In this document: positions 1 through 9,341 of the stretch, in pieces
Position numbering within the stretch: the stretch's first letter is position 1
How the letters are laid out: the number at the start of each line of letters is the position of its first letter
Origin: Whalleya microplaca
Taxonomy: Eukaryota; Ascomycota; Sordariomycetes; Xylariales; Xylariaceae
Length of the DNA stretch: 64,000 nucleotides
Direction: 5' to 3'
Assembly: GCA_022497155.1 (NCBI GenBank)
Contig: MU385727.1
Span: forward strand, 372,001-436,000
The notes under the pieces: model-generated
Told to the model about the DNA's origin: nothing
The model's database searches: none
What the model saw: the letters and a program-made list of their open reading frames with translations, nothing else
Made by a program: the position numbers and the translations under genes

Positions 1-374
1 AGCTTTGGTGTGCACGCGCGTGGCGAGGTTATTAAAGGCCGTGTAGTAGCTTTCGAAATCGCCGGCGGCGATCTGGTTTGCTGTGATCAGCAGCTCGCCT
101 ATGTCTGATCCTCCGTACGGGGCCATGGCCATGGATCGCAGTATTTCGAAGTGGAAGTCGGGATCGGAGCTCAGTTGGAGCATGGAGGTTGAGCTCGTGC
201 TATTGTCTCTCTTGGCATGCTGTCCAAACTTTATGCGTGACAACGGGGAACACTGATAGCATGAGTTAGCAAGGTCCGGTTGAAGTTTATCATTCTATTG
301 CGAAATATTGGAACACTTACAGCAACTAAACTCGATAAGCTTAAGAAGAGAAGAGGGACCTCGAGGAACTTCAT
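1..374 (-). CDS. secreted alpha/beta-hydrolase, 5' part only
   Basis: The N-terminal part of a gene that runs off the left edge. Exon 1 is 374-321 and exon 2 is 252 to beyond 1, with a 68-base GTAAGT...CAG intron (253-320) in phase 0. Exon 1 encodes 18 residues starting MKFLEVPLLFLSLSSLV, a hydrophobic signal peptide. The mature start contains the stretch SDPDFHFEILRSMAM followed by PYGGSDIGELL and a GDFESYYTAFNNLATRV segment. This is the cap or leader region known from the fungal and bacterial hydrolase family of DUF1100/Ayg1/2,6-dihydropseudooxynicotine-hydrolase type. The catalytic Ser-Asp-His lies outside the window, so activity cannot be judged. It shares its strand with the regulator and MDR enzyme to its right. 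Confidence 0.72.
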
Positions 375-771
375 ATTGCGCTTTGGTAAGTACTGTTGCT
401 TATGGCTTGAAGTTGCTCTGCTTATTATTGCTAATGGCGTAGACTAACTAGGTAAGAGGTGATGGTGATTGCGAGAATACTCATCATTGAAAATAGAGAA
501 TCCATTGCATTTATATTCAACCATGAATAGCTTGTTCCTCACATATTCATCGCGCTCGTTTAGATGATCGAATAGAATCCACCGCCGATCGTGACCACGG
601 TAGGTGGGTAGTAGCTGGCAGGGCTGATATTAGCTGCAGCTGCTGAATGGGCTGATGACATAGCCTCAGTAGGAGCCGAGAACGAGAACGAAGGTGATAT
701 AGTCAATTTCCCGTCAACACTATACCATGCTCTCAATTGCACACGTGGCTCAGCTCTTTATGGGTATATTC
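375..771. other. intergenic, upstream of the hydrolase
   Basis: Holds the 5' flank of the hydrolase and the 3' flank of the Zn2Cys6 gene. A 60-codon minus-strand ORF at 560-742 has no recognisable domain and no splice context; I do not call it. Confidence 0.5.
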
Positions 772-2058
772 TCATTTTGCGATCGTCTCCAAGGGCCACT
801 TCATGAAAGATAGCCATTCGTCGGTTAGCGCACCAGCGATGCCCCGGACTTCATGGTTTCCTGTATCCTTAATCCACCAGTATCTATCATATTTTCCCAA
901 TAAGGCGAAGTAATGAGCTAAAATGACTAAAGCCCGCGGGATTGATGCCTGGACCAACTCAACGTATCGCCGGTGCGCTAACATCGGGAACATTATGAGC
1001 ATTCTGCACGCATCGTTGGACAGCCCGTCCGCTTCGATTGCGTCTAAAGCCCTACAAATATGACCGCAGGCATTTTCATAAGCAGCCTCAATCTCTGGAT
1101 CCCATGGCTCACTGCCATGAGTGCTATCAACGCAATGCACCAGATGCTCAAGTCGTCCAGAGCTCTTGGGGTTGGCCATGCTTGCATCGTTATGGATGTG
1201 TCGTGTAAATTTCATTAATTGGAATGCGACCGAGTCAGGTGCAATGCCCTGGAGTCTCCATGCCTCTTGGAAAGTAGAGATTGAAGTTCTCGTCACAACT
1301 AGCCACTGCCATGGCGGTGTATATGGTTGCAGAGATCTCCCGTGAAGACGGACGAAAGCAACGAGGCGCATCAAAGACGATGTCAAGCAGACTGTGTCAA
1401 CTGTGTCTTTACTCAGTTGAGACAACTCCTTGGTGTGTTCTCGAACGGCCATCGAAAAGTATTTGACGGAAGCAGCTTCAACATCGAACTTCTTGTCCGT
1501 GCCAAGCCTCTTCAGGTGTATAGCTGCTATTGTGTACATGGAATATAGTAAAGCATCGGAGTTAAAGCATAGTTTTGCTACATTTCGGGAGAGCATCTCT
1601 TCCGACTTTTCATCAATGGCAATTGAGCTACCGGTTTCGGTAGTGTACTGATGTAGTAGCTTGACCTCCATCATTCGCCGTGCTTGGCACTCCGGGGGGT
1701 CATCTTTCTCGAGCCCACCGAGAAGGTGATACCGTTGCTGAGGATCTATCTCAGGCGTCTTTGGTGATCCAGTCCCAGACTCGGGACTGTGGCCTGTACT
1801 ATTGGGTTGTCTTGTATTTGGATTGCGATCATAAATGCACTCCGCCCCATGCCTCTCGCAGTTGTGACATATCGGTTTTCCCTCGTTACACTATAGATAA
1901 TGAGAAATTTGTTAAGGACGCGTAAGTAAGCCGGAGAGATGATCTACCTTGACTCTTCGCGCTCGGCATCGTTGGCACCCAAACATGGACTTCTTGTGGC
2001 CTAGCTTCGGCGGCCGGCGGACAGCTAATGATCCCGATGGAGTTGTCATATCGGACAT
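772..2058 (-). CDS. Zn2Cys6 transcription factor, Upc2-like type
   Basis: Two exons, 2058-1948 and 1890-772, with a 57-base intron (GTAGAT...CTATAG) in phase 0; 409 aa. The intron falls inside the zinc cluster, which reads CQRCRARRVK in exon 1 and CNEGKPICHNCERHGAEC in exon 2. Cys28, 31, 38, 45, 48 and 55 give the canonical C-x2-C-x6-C-x6-C-x2-C-x6-C binuclear cluster. The rest is the helical C-terminal region of short fungal regulators, with segments such as LLYSMYTIAAIHL and LMKFTRHIHND. I chose the start at 2058 because an in-frame stop lies just upstream; a second in-frame ATG is at 2049. Nuclear DNA-binding role is inferred from the family. Lying between a hydrolase and an MDR reductase on the same strand, it could be a pathway regulator, but targets are unknown. 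Confidence 0.88.
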
Positions 2059-2431
2059 TCTATTTCATCAACAACCAATTATACAGTCGTACCCGCTTGT
2101 GGTTGCGACGTGGCGTTGAAACAGAAAGAGAGGTGAGACTGTCAAGTTTCGTTCTCGTTCTCGTTCCCGCTCTTCCGCTCCTGTTCCTGTCAGCACTGCC
2201 GCCTAATGTTCCTTCGCCTTCATTTGGTTAAGTCAATTAGCACGTGGCAGCACGGACCATCTCCGAGATGCTGGAATTCTCCGTAAGGTGGCAGGGTGGG
2301 CCAATCTTACTTTACATCTACAACATCACATCCGTTATATAGATAAAAGTGTGCAGGTTGTCTAAATGAGCAATGCATATTGGTCTCTCTTTTCAATTAA
2401 TGTGGCTTATCTGATCCTTGATGTCTAAGGG
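2059..2431. other. intergenic, promoter of the Zn2Cys6 gene
   Basis: No gene seen. A short CT-rich run lies at about 2150-2200 (repeated TTCTCGTTC-like words), typical of fungal 5' flanks. Confidence 0.5.
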
Positions 2432-3463
2432 TTATGCGATTTTGTAAACGAGTTTCTCCGCGCTGACCTTGCCCTCCGCCTGCTCCTTGAATCCCGTCAA
2501 GATGTCGTTGATGCCACCGATCTCTCTGACCGGGTTGGGCTTGATCTTTCCACTGCTCAACAGATCCGGGAGTAGGGACAGGTACTTCTCCCACTGAGCC
2601 TTATCTTCCGGCGTCGCTTCTCCGCAGTTTTCGAAGGTGCTGTATTTCAAAGGACGCTCAAAGACGGTGTACACGATGGTGCTCTCGAGCCGGACCTTCT
2701 TGTTCTCCAGCTTGTCCTTCACCTTATCCACGGGGAGGATCGCCACAATGTGTCCGCCCTTCGTCGGCGACAGAGCCCGGCTGACGGCATACAAGACGTC
2801 TTCCTCGCCGATGCAGTCGAATGCGAGCTCGAGACCGTCATGCGTGATCTTGCGCACTTGCTCGGGCCAGTCAGCGTCCCGGTAATCGATGACGGCATCA
2901 GCCCCAAGCGACTTCAGCAGCTCGTGGTTCTTCTTCGACCCCGTGGCGATGACGAACGCGCCGACCAATTTCCCGAGCTGCACGGCGTACAACCCGACGC
3001 TCGAAGTGCCCCCGTTCACGAGGAACGGGAACGCGGTCTTCGCGGGCGCGCTCGGCTCCGGCAGCTTCAAACGCGCGAACATAGCCTGCACGGCCGTGGC
3101 GAACGCGAGCGGGACGACCGCGGCGTCCTGGTACGACACGGAGTCGGGGATGGCGTAGACGAGGCTGGCCTCGACGACCAGGAACTCGGCGAACGCGCCG
3201 CGGCGCGGCTCGGGCGCCGTGCCCATGACGAAGCCGGACACGCGCTGCCCCCGGCGCCAGGGCGAGCCGTTGGGGTCCTCGACGGTGCCGGCGAAGTCGC
3301 AGCCGAGGGTGCGCCCGGGGCCCACATTCGCCATGGATTTCCAGTCGGTCGGGTTCTGCGCTATGTAGTGGACCTTGACGAGGATCTCGCCCGCGTCGGG
3401 CTTCGGCACGTCGACGTCCTGGACGGAGGCCGTCTTGCCCTCGGCTGTGATTAAGGCTTTCAT
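2432..3463 (-). CDS. zinc-independent MDR oxidoreductase, trans-enoyl-reductase-like
   Basis: A single uninterrupted exon of 343 aa starting MKALITAEGKTASVQDVDVP. It has the N-terminal GroES-like fold (IAQNPTDWKS, GRTLGCDFAGTVED) and the Rossmann nucleotide site NGGTSSVGLYAVQLGK near residue 150, followed by the NADP-type ATGSKKNHELLKSLGAD and VIDYRD segments. The structural-zinc cysteine cluster of alcohol dehydrogenases is absent. This is the family of ToxD/LovC-like enoyl reductases and quinone reductases, which reduce C=C or quinone substrates with NADPH in the cytosol. Coding GC is clearly higher than in the flanks, and the antisense frame is therefore also open. No PKS partner lies in the window, so the substrate is unknown. 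It is co-oriented with the Zn2Cys6 gene 370 bases downstream. Confidence 0.88.
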   Translation of the reverse strand: MKALITAEGKTASVQDVDVPKPDAGEILVKVHYIAQNPTDWKSMANVGPGRTLGCDFAGTVEDPNGSPWRRGQRVSGFVMGTAPEPRRGAFAEFLVVEASLVYAIPDSVSYQDAAVVPLAFATAVQAMFARLKLPEPSAPAKTAFPFLVNGGTSSVGLYAVQLGKLVGAFVIATGSKKNHELLKSLGADAVIDYRDADWPEQVRKITHDGLELAFDCIGEEDVLYAVSRALSPTKGGHIVAILPVDKVKDKLENKKVRLESTIVYTVFERPLKYSTFENCGEATPEDKAQWEKYLSLLPDLLSSGKIKPNPVREIGGINDILTGFKEQAEGKVSAEKLVYKIA

Positions 3464-6400
3464 GTTGAATGCGGTTCTGGTATGTATTGGATATATCTCT
3501 GGTGATACGAAGAGACCCGATATAGGGAAAGCCTATTGGAGCACTCGTTATATATATTGAAGGGCTCCGGGAATACACACGCCCGCATTTGTCAGTAGGT
3601 TGTTATTACGTAATTACACTTACATACGGCCGGGGGAATGTAGTGCCTGAGAATGCCTAGGAATGCCTAGACTCCTGCGGCACAGCTAGAGCAACACAAC
3701 CTAACATTAGATTAGCACGTACATCTTAGTAATTTGTCCCGACGGCACAGCATGAATTAATCCAAGGAGTAGAGAACGTGAACAATCAGCGGTGTGTCTA
3801 GTCGGCCTCTCTAGTGTACGCCGCTGCGGAGTTCTGTACTACCTAGAGTTCTGGGACATGGGCATTGGTCTAGGATCACAAAGACAGTGACGAAAGCGGA
3901 CTTCATACATGCTCGTGACTATCACGACTTCTCGCTGTCCTCTTCCACGTCATCCTGGGTCTTTAGCTGCCAATTGAATATGTACCTCCATCACGTAGCG
4001 TGTCCTCTGTTAGGTAGTGTTGGGCTTTAATTGATATGGGTTATGTTACATAGGTGACCTGAAGAACATATCGCCGGTAGCTCTAATTCCGAATGGAGAA
4101 ACGAAACTTTCGGATTCTGGAGCAGTTTTTATATTTCCTATGTAAACGTCACACTTTACGATTGTGTCTTATCCCATCGTCGCTTCGTTTTCATGTTAGG
4201 CATAGCACTACCAAGCAAATGCCCATAGGCTCTTCCATAAGACGAAGGGAAGAGCTCCTGATTGGTGGGACATGTCTCTCATGCCTTTAAGGTATATATT
4301 AGTTTGCCGCCAAGGGTTACAAAGTCCATCGTGAAGATTAAAACTACTACCTAAGCTAACAAACCGAGATATAACCTCCCGATCTACAGGCAAGTGCATT
4401 GCTCTAAGATACCATTGATAGTAAGCTGGAGTTTGTAACACGCTATAAAATAAGCTCTACATCTAAGTAATTGCTTATCGCATACATGTTGGTAATACAT
4501 GATGACACGAACGAATTGTCACAAGTGAACTCTAAGACATTAGGTTTAAAAGTGGGAGAATGCCTCCATCGTACATCACAAGGCTAAACGAGCGTGGCAA
4601 AGATGAAATTCACAGTTTGTCTAGTTTCTCAAAGCTAGGATAACATGTCGTAACATTCAAATTCAATGATAGTAATCTATCTACCTAGGTACTTACATAG
4701 TCTGAAGGGTAATTAATGGGCCCTGCACAGCTTTTCCCCCGACTCTAAACCATTTCACTATGAAGTGAGAGGTTATGATGTCTTGTAGGGAGGTACCTGG
4801 CAAGGATCTATTCATTTCGCAAGCCATCACGTACGATGGAAAGCCCGCCCCTCCATGTCGGGATCATATCAGTGCGGAATCGGATCATGAGGTGATCCAC
4901 CTACAGCTGATAGACATCTAAGCCCATTTTACTCGTGCCAATTAAGGCATGGGGAAGTGTGACGGTGAGAAGTGGAAGCCAACCCTCCAGTAGGAATGGG
5001 TATGGGGAACCTAGGATGAAAGGAGTGAGTGCTAAGAGGGTGAAAAGGGGAGGAAGAAGGAAGAAGGCTGGCTTCAAGTGGGCAGTGGTCGAGCCTCCGT
5101 AGACACAGAACACCAGCAACCCAGGGCTCGGCATCCGGCGCACACCGGGAGGTCTTACCGTTGGGGGGAGAGTGAGGGGGAGTGACCGTGGTCACGTTGA
5201 CAGTTTAAGGTCTTGTCCAGGACCAGTCTGGTCGGTCGGGTCGGATCGGGTCGAGTCGAGTTGGCGGAGAGGGTAGGACGAGGCACTTGCGACTGATTGA
5301 AGATGTCAGATGGATGGAGACAGATATGGAGGTACTAGGTGAAGTTGGAATGAGGGTTGGATGAAGTACAGGTTTGTAGGATGTAAAGGGAAACGGCTTG
5401 GCTTACTTAGCAGAGGACCGAAAGCTGATGTGCTAGATGGTAATAGAGATGGTAAAAGATGGTAATAGATGGTAGTAGAGATGGCAAAAGATGTTAGTAG
5501 ATAGTAAAGAATGGTAATAGATGGTAATAAATGGTAATAGATAGCAATAGATGATAATAGATGTCAGTAGATGGCAGAAAGTAAATGATGGCTGAAGTAG
5601 ATGGTTGAAGTAGATGGTTAAAGTAGATGGCAGAAGTAAATGGCCGAAGTAAATGGTCGAAGTAAATGGCTGGAGTAGATTATTAATGAAGATAGTTGAA
5701 AATAGTTGTAGATGGTTAAAGATAGTTGTAGATGGTTAAAGATAGTTGTAGATGGTTAAAGATAGTTGTAGATGGTTAAAGATAGTTGAAGATGGTTGAA
5801 GATAATAGAAGATGTAATAGATGGTTGCCAAAGTGGGCTTGACTAGATGGTTGACACATGTATTGGGTCCAGATGGAAAGCTGGGAAAATGATGGAGGTA
5901 GAAGAGAGGAGGAGGAAAGAATGTGGGAGGAGGGGACCGGTATTTATAGACAAAGTATGGGTTGCAAGACGCCCTGGTGATTAGAGCTGCCCGGGGCTAC
6001 ATGAGTCATAATCTAAGTTTGCTTGGAATTACTATTGTTGATTTAGAAAATGATTGTGCTATTAGGTGCGTGATCTTATGTTGCTGGGTGAATGAATTTT
6101 GATTTGGTTACTGATTGTATTCACCAAGGTTAGTCTGTACCTATAGGTTAGGTAGATCTAGATAGCGACACGGGAGGCATCGAGGCTCTATTTAGTGGGT
6201 CACAGTAGCGACACCAGCGCTGATCTACCCCTGTAGGGCTGCTGATTAGCCTATCAAATAGGCCTGAGACTTCCCAAAATAGAATTCGTCATTTACCCAG
6301 GTCTTAGTAAGCTTCAGGATCAGAAGTACCTTGGTATTTCCCCGAACCCACCTCATCAAATACATGCACGTACCTAGTACTGCATGTGAGCAATAACGAC

Positions 6401-7077
6401 AGCGGGCGGGATTATCTGATTTCAGGTACCAAACCTTATATATACCTCTTGATTTCAATCTAGGTAGTACTTTCATCAGCACTAACCTAGATACCTACCT
6501 AGGTACCTAAACTTCAATTTACTCCTGCATACACCTGCAAAGTCAAATTGGCTACCTATTCTCTGTGAAAGGGACGAGGGAACTGAAACTCACCTAGGTA
6601 CTGTGACTATCGGTACTTTATTCGAGCTGATCTCCAGTTTATCATACGAGATACTTGATTCACTAACACCTGATCTTTGGGAATCTCTTGCTACAGCTAC
6701 CTAATGCAGTCATGAAGGTAAATGTGTCGACCTTGGCTCGGTTTAGCCAACAGAAATGTTGAATCTCGCGGATACGTGACCAATATCCCAGCTTCAGGTA
6801 GCGACTGCTCTGCTCTGTTACTTGTGCTTGTCGATGTGGTACTCGCTTACCTGGGTAGTTAATTGGAGACAATTGTGGTTTCCCCTTGGCAACAACCAGA
6901 GTGCGCGGCTACCTCGAAGTAGTAGAAAACTGGATCGTCACCTGCGTATTCGGACCCCTGGAAGGTTTTGTCATTGACCAATCTCCGAAGGGTCTGTTCT
7001 CTATAACATTCCAGTCCGAATTGTTGCTTTATAGTAATTAGCAGGATCTCGATATCGCCCTACCATATAGCTACACA
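3464..7077. other. gene-poor region
   Basis: No supportable gene in 3.6 kb: the open frames are short, share no domains and lack intron signals. It contains the minisatellite at 5434-5826 and scattered copies of the palindromic word ACCTAGGT (for example near 4684, 6499 and 6593), commonest at 6450-6600. A short AT-rich 5' flank precedes the gene at 7078. Confidence 0.6.
5434..5826. repeat. minisatellite based on GATGGT words
   Basis: A degenerate tandem array. The left part repeats 9-15 base variants of TAATAGATGG, GTAGATGGTTGAA and GTAAATGG. From 5701 to 5800 there is a clean 20-base period, GATAGTTGTAGATGGTTAAA, in five copies of which the middle three are identical. Both strands have stops, so it is non-coding. 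Confidence 0.85.
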
Positions 7078-7502
7078 ATGTCGCCCAAGAACGACCGTTA
7101 CCTCCCAGTTCAAGCTTATAACAACGAACATCCAGAAAATCATGTCCCATGTAATCCCATCCCTCCCAACGGACATTAACATCTCGTCTCCTTCCCTTGA
7201 ACCCCAGCGGGACGCCTTGCTAACACCTCTTACTCTCGTGCCTAGCCTTTGTCATGTGCAGTAACCTGAATAGCGTGTTAGACGGCGATGCAGTCTTACA
7301 CGCCGATTTTGAACTACATCACGAGATGAAACGCGCCGTACATATCATGAGGTTTTCGGGCCGCGTCTACAAATACCGCGACGTTACTTTTCCACGACCG
7401 TTTGAGCCTGAATATGACGGTCTGAGCAAGGTATCCATCGGCGAGTTGCATTGGGGTTTAGACAAGGCAAGCATCCATGCAGCGTCTTCGAACTTTACCT
7501 AG
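7078..7502 (+). CDS. small protein of unknown function, two exons
   Basis: Exon 1 is 7078-7150 (MSPKNDRYLPVQAYNNEH...) and exon 2 is 7246-7502, joined in phase 1 across a 95-base intron with a GTAATC donor, a GCTAAC branch point near 7219 and a CCTAG acceptor; 109 aa. The complete intron signal is the best argument that it is or was a gene. The segment MRFSGRVYKYRDVTF...FEPEYDGLSK...LHWGLDK loosely resembles the start of the UstYa/DUF3328 family (a Y-x-G-x-P/S patch followed by W-x-x-L), but there is no transmembrane segment and neither HxxHC motif. It could therefore be a truncated relative, a wrong model or an unrelated protein. Another open stretch, 7628-7888, might be a further exon. Confidence 0.4.
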
Positions 7503-9341
7503 TGATAGATAGCTGACTCCGCTTGGATGTCTATTAGTTGTGGGAATGGCCCCTGACCACTCCGATCACGTAGGGCGACGGGAAGGACCCCGGACCAGAT
7601 CGACTGGTTTTTGCCCTCAACCTGGGTGTGAAGTTCGTATACTGCGGGGTGACTACGACTCGAGGGTGGCCCGACACTCGTCGACACTGGTGTCCTCCGA
7701 CGGACGATAAGGGGAATCAAATCATCAATCTTGCAGTGCCGGGCATTGATCCTACGCTCCCATATGAGCAACCGCTCAATTTCATGTATTGCTGGGGAGA
7801 ACGGTGGACCCATCCGGCATGGGACCCGGTGTGGATAGTGGTGGATGATCGCATAGAGACTGAGAGCTTGGAAGTGGAAGGGGAGTAGTTGTGAGGATTA
7901 GAATAGCATAGAACTTACGGGATTGGCATTGCCGGAAATGGCACAAGGTGAACTAACGACTGGAGTGTCGTGTCCGAGGTAAGTACATAACTAATGTAGT
8001 TAGCCACAAGGACCTCAAACTGTGGGATACATTCATTGGGTTTCATAATGACCTAGCAAACACTACGCTCCAGTTCTGAGTGTCCTTTATCGAGATTTTC
8101 GTATACGTGCGTATTGCGGTGCCTGCTAGGTGCCTTGGGTCGAGTCTGTCGGAGTTAATAGCCAGAACAATCGTGACCAAGCATCACACATATTTCCTCT
8201 AAACTCAACAGCCGTATTGCTTGATGAAAATCCATCGGAGCCGAATTATGAACACATCAAATCTTCCTATAGTTCATGTGCTAGTACGAAGATAGGACAA
8301 AATTACCAGAAGCATAGTAGCTCATGGAATACAAGGTTAAGTTCGCTAAGGGTATGAGTTTACAAGCGACGATCACATGGACGCCCGTACGCGGAGGCCT
8401 CACTCCTAACCTCGTGTGAAGACTCTACTTCATTGCGATAACACTTTACATGGGCGGCACCGCAGCTGAGTATTTGCTTTAACGCGATGAGAAAGAGTTC
8501 AACTAGTAGCGCGTAGTTACGCTAGGGCTTGGGAAAGCATCTTCACGTTATCAGCTGATCGATGCGTGAGGACTCAGAGGTGTCTAACAGGCACTATAGA
8601 AACTCAAAACACTCTAGATTTTAAATAAATTTCAACACTGTATAAGGTTCTCGTACAAGAGTGGAAACAGGGCTGGCACGTTGCACACTACAGTACGTGC
8701 ACGTGTGCACGGTATATATAGTGGTCTTTTGTCCACGAGAGGCTCTCGTGGAGTGGAGTGGATTACAACCTTGGTTCAGCTTAGGATATACTTAATAAGG
8801 AATCTAGCTATTGGATTCGCCCTTACGAATGTAGATAGCCAGACTAACAACCGCATTTTGACTTACTTAGGGAAAGGTAGGAACGAACATACCGGTTATT
8901 CAACCGTTTCCCAACTAGATGGTCAGGATAGACTCTCGTTCGATTTAGATAGTTTAGAAGGTACGATATAGTCACACTTTGATCGTACTTATCTATGATT
9001 CAAAAGACTAACGTAAGTCGTTGAACTTACACAAGTCGGAAGCTGAGATCTAGACAAGGAAGCATGGGAAATTTGCATATAAAAAGACTGCCACTCCCTG
9101 CCCATTTCTCTCTCTCTCATGCATTCACTTCACTACATGACAATAACATCAATAACATCAATAACATCAACACTTAATCGTAAAAACGACGCCGTAACTA
9201 CTATACAACACCAGTTACCTCTTAGCTATACGCAACACAAGTGTTATCATCACTTGTCTAACACAACCGTCTCATCAAAGGTTCTCTACACACATCCCCA
9301 ACCATCCCACACGAGAACCTTCGCATAAACGATCCGACCCA
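7503..9341. other. intergenic with one unassigned open stretch
   Basis: The frame at 7628-7888 (plus) encodes a Trp-rich segment (WGERWTHPAWDPVW) without known motifs; it may be a relic of the preceding gene. Between 7900 and 9100 I see nothing. The 5' flank of the next gene has a CT run at 9106-9119 and a short repeat at 9142-9168. Confidence 0.5.
9142..9168. repeat. three copies of AATAACATC
   Basis: Exact 9-base unit repeated three times in the leader or promoter region of the gene at 9342. Confidence 0.8.

Noticed and set aside
2750..3454. Plus-strand frame of 234 codons opposite the MDR reductase
   Set aside because: Shadow; the minus strand has complete MDR homology.
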